Shown here piece by piece: positions 15,180 through 18,241 of a stretch of 18,241 nt of DNA; position 1 is the first letter of the stretch, and each line of letters starts with the position of its first letter. The stretch comes from Cellvibrionaceae bacterium. Lineage in GTDB: Bacteria > Pseudomonadota > Gammaproteobacteria > Pseudomonadales > Cellvibrionaceae. The stretch covers positions 1 through 18,241 of the forward strand of contig JAGKXD010000082.1 of the NCBI GenBank assembly GCA_021151525.1. Reading direction: 5' to 3'. A program made the position numbers and the translations under genes. The notes under the pieces are model-generated. The model was not told the origin of the DNA and ran no database searches. It was given only the letters and a program-made list of their open reading frames with translations.

Positions 15180-15878
15180 ATGTGTGCGATGCGTTTAGAT
15201 CGTTTTATAGAGAGCCAATTATCTTATTCTGCACGTAAGGTGCGTGATCTATTTGTACGGCGTTCAATTTTATTAAATGGTGTAGCTGTTGCAGAAGGGC
15301 GGGGCCGAATTAGCGAATTCTGCCGCGTAGAAGTTGAAGGAAAAGTACTGCAGGCGCGCACACCTCTTTATCTTATGTTGCACAAGCCGTTAGCCTGTGT
15401 GAGTGCTACGCGCGATGAGAAAAATCAAACAGTGCTTGATCTTATAGATCATTCAGAAAAAGAAAATCTGCATTTGGCGGGCCGCCTTGATTTTAATACC
15501 ACGGGTTTATTACTTCTCACCAATGATGGAAAATGGTCACGCAAGCTTACCCAACCGCAGCAAAAAATTCCCAAAACCTATTTAGTACAAACAAAAGATG
15601 AAATCACCGCTGAATATATACGCGTATTCGCTGAGGGTATTTATTTTGGTTTTGAGGATTTAACTACCTTACCGGCAGAGTTAATTATTATTTCCCCCCG
15701 CTCGGCGCAACTCACCATTTATGAGGGGCGTTATCATCAAATCAAACGCATGTTTGGCTTTTTTAACAACGAAGTTGTGGGCTTGCATCGCCTATCCATG
15801 GGAAATATTCACCTCGACAACCAGCTTGCTGCAGGCGCATATCGCTACCTGACGCAAGCGGAAATTGCTTCTGTTTAA
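15180..15878 (+). CDS. rsuA: 16S rRNA pseudouridine(516) synthase
   Basis: Enzyme that isomerises U516 of 16S rRNA to pseudouridine during 30S assembly. The 232-residue protein has the length of E. coli RsuA (231) and lines up along it. An N-terminal S4 RNA-binding domain covers about 4-50 (MRLDRFIESQ onward). The catalytic motif GRLDFNTTGLLLLTND (101-116) contains nucleophile Asp104. The conserved EGRYHQIKRMF lies near 182-192. Related RluB, RluE and RluF share motifs, but the overall match and length favour RsuA. ATG 15189 (residue 4) is an alternative start. Neither start has a strong ribosome site, and GGTTAG at 15166-15171 suits 15180 slightly better. It is probably co-transcribed with djlA, 8 bases upstream. 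Confidence 0.92.
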   Translation: MCAMRLDRFIESQLSYSARKVRDLFVRRSILLNGVAVAEGRGRISEFCRVEVEGKVLQARTPLYLMLHKPLACVSATRDEKNQTVLDLIDHSEKENLHLAGRLDFNTTGLLLLTNDGKWSRKLTQPQQKIPKTYLVQTKDEITAEYIRVFAEGIYFGFEDLTTLPAELIIISPRSAQLTIYEGRYHQIKRMFGFFNNEVVGLHRLSMGNIHLDNQLAAGAYRYLTQAEIASV

Positions 15879-15972
15879 TTAATTTTAATCCTGCACTTAG
15901 ATTGAACCTCGCGGCATTTGTCTGCGCCATTTCATGGCAAATTTCACTTTTATATCGTCAAAAAGTTACCTC

Positions 15973-15988
15973 TGGGAACAATATCACA
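15973..15988 (+). promoter_or_regulatory. CRP-like site upstream of the chitinase promoter
   Basis: TGGGA-N6-TCACA differs by one base from the CRP/Vfr core TGTGA-N6-TCACA. Its centre (15980.5) is about 61.5 bases before the predicted transcription start near 16042. That is the classic class I activator position. Catabolite control of polysaccharide hydrolases through such sites is common in Gammaproteobacteria. The start point is itself predicted, so the geometry is suggestive only. Confidence 0.42.
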
Positions 15989-16005
15989 AAGTTTTTAATT
16001 GAATA

Positions 16006-16035
16006 TTGACAACGTTGTCTGTGTGGGTGTAATTT
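16006..16035 (+). promoter_or_regulatory. predicted chitinase promoter
   Basis: A perfect -35 box TTGACA (16006-16011) is followed after 18 bases by TAATTT (16030-16035), a weak -10 with three of six consensus bases. Transcription would start near 16042, leaving about 330 bases of leader. The -35 is overlapped by a 12-base palindrome, a layout typical of repressed promoters. Confidence 0.45.
16007..16020 (+). promoter_or_regulatory. LacI-family-type operator (NagR-like palindrome)
   Basis: GACAACGTTGTC (16008-16019) is a perfect palindrome with a central CG, the hallmark of LacI-family operators. With its flanks, TGACAACGTTGTCT differs by one base from the TGACAACGTTGTCA core that I recall for NagR, the LacI-type repressor of N-acetylglucosamine and chitin genes in Shewanella and Xanthomonas. 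It lies on the -35 box of the predicted chitinase promoter, so binding would block transcription until an aminosugar inducer appears. The regulator's identity is inferred, and its gene is not in this window. Confidence 0.55.
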
Positions 16036-16072
16036 TGCGGTCATAAGAGGCTGTTAAAGCTTCAAAAAAAGT

Positions 16073-16085
16073 TGCCTAAAAGGCA
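16073..16085 (+). other. short hairpin in the chitinase leader
   Basis: TGCCT and AGGCA form a 5-bp stem with an AAA loop, followed by TTTT (16086-16089) and preceded by a run of seven A. It lies about 30 bases after the predicted start of transcription. It resembles a weak attenuator or terminator, but the stem is short. Confidence 0.25.
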
Positions 16086-16263
16086 TTTTAAAAAAACATA
16101 ATAATTAGATTGACTCATCAAGGCGTTACTTCGTTGTTTTGTAAGTGCTTCATTCCTGTTTGTCCGACCCGAAAAATATGATGTTGTGTTGAGTGCAGGA
16201 GCATTCAGCTTTTACTTTTTCGGTAGGGAGTTTCAAAAAATTAAATCGCTTATTGGTTGGCTG

Positions 16264-16280
16264 CAGTAATTCAATTACTG
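16264..16280 (+). other. inverted repeat in the chitinase leader
   Basis: CAGTAAT (16264-16270) is the exact reverse complement of ATTACTG (16274-16280), separated by TCA. As RNA it gives a 7-bp hairpin about 90 bases before the start codon. As DNA it could be a protein-binding site for a promoter nearer the gene, though I see no convincing -35/-10 pair beside it. Confidence 0.3.
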
Positions 16281-16371
16281 GGTGTGGGTTGCTATTGCCT
16301 GAAATTTGTTGCCAGCGAAAAAATAAGCACAAAAAAATTAATCAACTGAAATAAACCTTGAGGTGGGTGTC

Positions 16372-18162
16372 ATGCAAAAAATGAAAGTGTTCTCGAATAT
16401 AAAAGCGCTACTAGTGCTTTGTCTGTTGGGCGGCGTATCGCAAGCGAGCTACGCCTACAATTGTACTGGCGTAGCAAATTATGCAGATGGTACAACCTAT
16501 GCCACTAATGCCATTGTGCAAAATGGTGGTACAGCCTATTCATGTACTGTTGGTGGTTGGTGTTCACAAGGTGGTGCTTATGCGCCGGGTACAGGGTGGG
16601 CGTGGACCAATGCTTGGTCGAGCTTAGGCGCTTGCGGTGCAGCCTCTTCTGTTGTTAGCTCCGCGAAGAGTTCTGTAGCCAGCTCCGCAAAAAGTTCAGT
16701 AGCAAGCAGTGTTGCTTCATCTGTGGCGTCTTCAACAGTTTCTTCAACAACTTCTTGCGGTGGTTTACCTGTGTGGACCAGCACTGATGTTTACACAGGT
16801 ACTACACTAGTCCAATCCAATAACGTGAAATACCAAGCCAAGTGGTGGACGCAAGGCCAAGATCCAGCCACCAATTCTGGTCCAGATGGCGTATGGGCAA
16901 ACCAAGGCGCGTGCGGTGTTGTTTCATCGTCTTCAAGTGTGAAGTCTTCAGTTGCTTCCACATCCGCATCAAGTGTTAAATCTTCTGCGAGCTCTGTTGC
17001 TAGTTCAGTAGTAAGTTCGGCAAAAAGTTCTAGCTCAAGTTCAGTTGTTGTGGGTGGAAAACGTGTTGTAGGTTATTTTGCAGAGTGGGGCGTTTATTCA
17101 CGCAATTATCACGTAAAAAATATTGAGACCAGCGGCTCAGCTGCAATCTTAACCACCATCGTTTACGCATTCGGTAACGTAACCAATGGTCAGTGTGTAA
17201 TTGGCGACTCTTACGCCGATTACGATAAAGCTTACGATGCTGCAGGTAGTGTAGATGGCGTTGCAGATACGTGGGATGCAGGTGTATTGCGCGGCAGCTT
17301 CGGCCAATTGCGCAAGCTCAAAAAAATGCACCCCGGCTTGAAAGTAGTGTGGTCATTTGGTGGTTGGACATGGTCTGGCGGCTTCCCACAAGCAGCACAG
17401 AACCCAGCAGCCTTTGCAGATTCTTGCTACAACCTTGTGAAAGATCCACGTTGGGCAGATGTGTTTGACGGTATCGACATCGATTGGGAATATCCAAACG
17501 ATTGCGGCCTGTCTTGCGATACTACCAGCGGTTTCACTGGCTACAAAAATATCATTCAAGCATTGCGTAATCGCTTTGGCTCAAGTGCCTTGGTAACGTC
17601 TGCAATTGGTGCTGCAGCTTCAAAAATTAATGCAGCTGATTATGCCGGTGCTGCGCAATATTTGGATTGGATTATGCCAATGACCTACGATTATTTCGGT
17701 GCATTTAATCCAAAAGGCCCAACTGCACCACACTCACCTTTGTATGATTACTCAGGCATTCCTACTGCAGGTTTCTATTCAGATGCAGCAGTGCAATTGT
17801 TAAAAGCTAAAGGCATTCCATCAAACAAAATTTTGCTGGGTGTTGGTTTCTACGGTCGCGGTTGGACTGGTGTAAATCAAGCTGCCCCAGGCGGAGCTGC
17901 AACTGGCGCTGCAACAGGTACAGTTGAGCCAGGCATTGATGATTACAAAGTGTTGAAATCTTCTTGCCCATCGACTGGTACTGTTGCGGGTACTGCTTAC
18001 GCATTCTGTAACGGTAACTGGTGGAGCTATGATACCCCGCAGACTCTCACTGGCAAAATGGATTATGTAAACCAACAAAATCTTGGTGGTACATTCTTCT
18101 GGGAGTTGAGTGGTGATACTGCTGGTGGTGAATTGATTCATGTGTTGGGAAGAATTCGTTAA
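16372..18162 (+). CDS. secreted modular GH18 chitinase (CBM73-like, CBM5, GH18)
   Basis: Secreted endo-type or processive hydrolase of chitin. The 596-residue protein has a signal peptide (about 1-28, ending ASYA) and a first chitin-binding module (about 29-89). That module has four Cys and the GGWC and GTGWAWTNAW motifs, and looks like CBM73 near CBM5/12. Next are serine linker 1 (92-128), a CBM5 module (about 130-182, AKWWTQGQDP), serine linker 2 (185-224) and a GH18 domain (230-596). The GH18 domain shows SFGG (328-331), the catalytic DGIDIDWE (366-373; acid Glu373), MTYDY (437-441) and an insertion after FYGRGW that suggests subfamily A. ATG 16372 is preferred because GTG 16363 falls inside the ribosome site GAGGTGGG (16360-16367). 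The catalytic domain resembles Streptomyces-type chitinases. Confidence 0.93.
   Translation: MQKMKVFSNIKALLVLCLLGGVSQASYAYNCTGVANYADGTTYATNAIVQNGGTAYSCTVGGWCSQGGAYAPGTGWAWTNAWSSLGACGAASSVVSSAKSSVASSAKSSVASSVASSVASSTVSSTTSCGGLPVWTSTDVYTGTTLVQSNNVKYQAKWWTQGQDPATNSGPDGVWANQGACGVVSSSSSVKSSVASTSASSVKSSASSVASSVVSSAKSSSSSSVVVGGKRVVGYFAEWGVYSRNYHVKNIETSGSAAILTTIVYAFGNVTNGQCVIGDSYADYDKAYDAAGSVDGVADTWDAGVLRGSFGQLRKLKKMHPGLKVVWSFGGWTWSGGFPQAAQNPAAFADSCYNLVKDPRWADVFDGIDIDWEYPNDCGLSCDTTSGFTGYKNIIQALRNRFGSSALVTSAIGAAASKINAADYAGAAQYLDWIMPMTYDYFGAFNPKGPTAPHSPLYDYSGIPTAGFYSDAAVQLLKAKGIPSNKILLGVGFYGRGWTGVNQAAPGGAATGAATGTVEPGIDDYKVLKSSCPSTGTVAGTAYAFCNGNWWSYDTPQTLTGKMDYVNQQNLGGTFFWELSGDTAGGELIHVLGRIR
16645..16755 (+). 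repeat. serine linker 1, period-4 SSxx
   Basis: Residues 92-128 of the chitinase follow a strict four-residue period for nine units: SSVV, SSAK, SSVA, SSAK, SSVA, SSVA, SSVA, SSTV, SSTT. The Ser codons are mixed (tct, tcc, tca, agc, agt), so the pattern lies in the protein rather than in recent DNA duplication. It separates the two binding modules. Confidence 0.88.
16924..17043 (+). repeat. serine linker 2, Ser/Val/Ala/Lys-rich
   Basis: Residues 185-224 of the chitinase are a second polyserine linker with SSxx units (SSVA, SSVK, SSVV, SSAK) broken by phase shifts, opening with five Ser and closing with six. It joins the CBM5 module to the GH18 domain and is probably flexible. Confidence 0.88.
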
Positions 18163-18199
18163 TGCTGACGATAAAATAACAGGATGTTGAAATAAAAAA

Positions 18200-18226
18200 G
18201 CCCGGCAATGCCGGGCCTTTTTTTTT
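18200..18226 (+). terminator. intrinsic terminator after the chitinase gene
   Basis: GCCCGGC (18200-18206) pairs with GCCGGGC (18210-18216) around AAT. One C and then nine T (18218-18226) follow, and six A precede the stem. It lies 37 bases after the chitinase stop. This is a strong rho-independent terminator, and the A-run before the stem could let it work for transcription from the right as well. Confidence 0.95.
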
Positions 18227-18241
18227 GTAGTTAAATAGGGA

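Larger units (their letters stand above)
15879..16371 (+). other. 493-base gap between rsuA and the chitinase gene
   Basis: I see no gene here on either strand. The first part (to about 15970) has no clear rsuA terminator; the short GCCA/TGGC stem near 15928-15940 is unconvincing. The middle carries the chitinase promoter signals (15973-16035). The remainder, about 330 bases, is an A/T-rich leader with two inverted repeats (16073-16085 and 16264-16280) and ends with the ribosome binding site GAGGTGGG (16360-16367). Confidence 0.7.

Noticed and set aside
15914..15952. Interrupted stem (ATTT, GCCA / TGGC, AAAT) as an rsuA terminator
   Set aside because: The central stem is only four pairs, the outer arms need a six-base bulge, and no T-run follows directly.
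16110..16121. TTGACTCATCAA as a second FNR/Anr-like site upstream of the chitinase
   Set aside because: The TTGA and TCAA halves are separated by four bases, not the six required by TTGAT-N4-ATCAA, and the inner bases are not symmetric.
16150..16332. 60-residue frame on the minus strand in the chitinase leader
   Set aside because: It would start with TTG, has no ribosome binding site, and has no recognisable composition or motif; the region is better read as untranslated leader.
16578..16784. Antisense open frame opposite serine linker 1
   Set aside because: Repetitive Ser/Ala/Val codons leave the reverse frame free of stops; its Glu/Ala/Thr-rich product is an artefact of the linker.

Overview
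The window reads as a piece of chromosome from a Gammaproteobacterium, most likely Cellvibrio or a close relative. This assignment is an inference. It rests on a Pseudomonas-like cbb3 oxidase cluster (ccoNOQP followed by ccoGHIS), GloA and RsuA proteins that resemble those of E. coli, and a secreted chitinase whose domains are joined by long polyserine linkers, a habit of Cellvibrio and Saccharophagus. All genes lie on the + strand, and I see no transposase, integrase, tRNA, rRNA or CRISPR array.

Layout. Positions 1-1382 hold argG (arginine biosynthesis) and its upstream region. Positions 1383-1623 are the control region of the cbb3 oxidase, with a perfect FNR/Anr box. Positions 1624-4808 encode the oxidase structural subunits CcoN, CcoO, CcoQ and CcoP. 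A strong hairpin without a T-run (4816-4843) separates them from the assembly genes at 4902-10475: ccoG, ccoH, ccoI, ccoS and a TauE/SafE (DsbD_2-type) membrane protein with a His/Met-rich tail. Positions 10557-15878 hold an Omp85-type outer-membrane protein, gloA, selO, djlA and rsuA. Positions 15879-16371 are a long regulatory gap, followed by a modular GH18 chitinase (16372-18162) and a textbook intrinsic terminator (18200-18226).

How the genes work together. CcoN/O/P form the high-affinity terminal oxidase used at low oxygen. CcoG reduces copper, CcoI moves copper across the inner membrane, CcoH and CcoS help assembly, and the TauE-like protein is probably part of the same copper supply. 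The Anr box sits at exactly the distance from a -10-like element expected for an activated class II promoter. The genes from 10557 to 15878 are closely spaced but share no evident pathway: envelope biogenesis, methylglyoxal detoxification, protein AMPylation, a co-chaperone and rRNA modification. The chitinase appears to be a separate unit. Its upstream region has a CRP-like site, a perfect 12-bp palindrome of LacI-family type lying on a consensus -35 box, and a predicted leader of about 330 nt.

Most of the window is ordinary core genome, and I find no convincing undescribed system. The points most worth a second look are the chitinase control region, the metal-binding tail on the TauE-like protein, the period-4 serine linkers, and the unassigned Omp85 protein.
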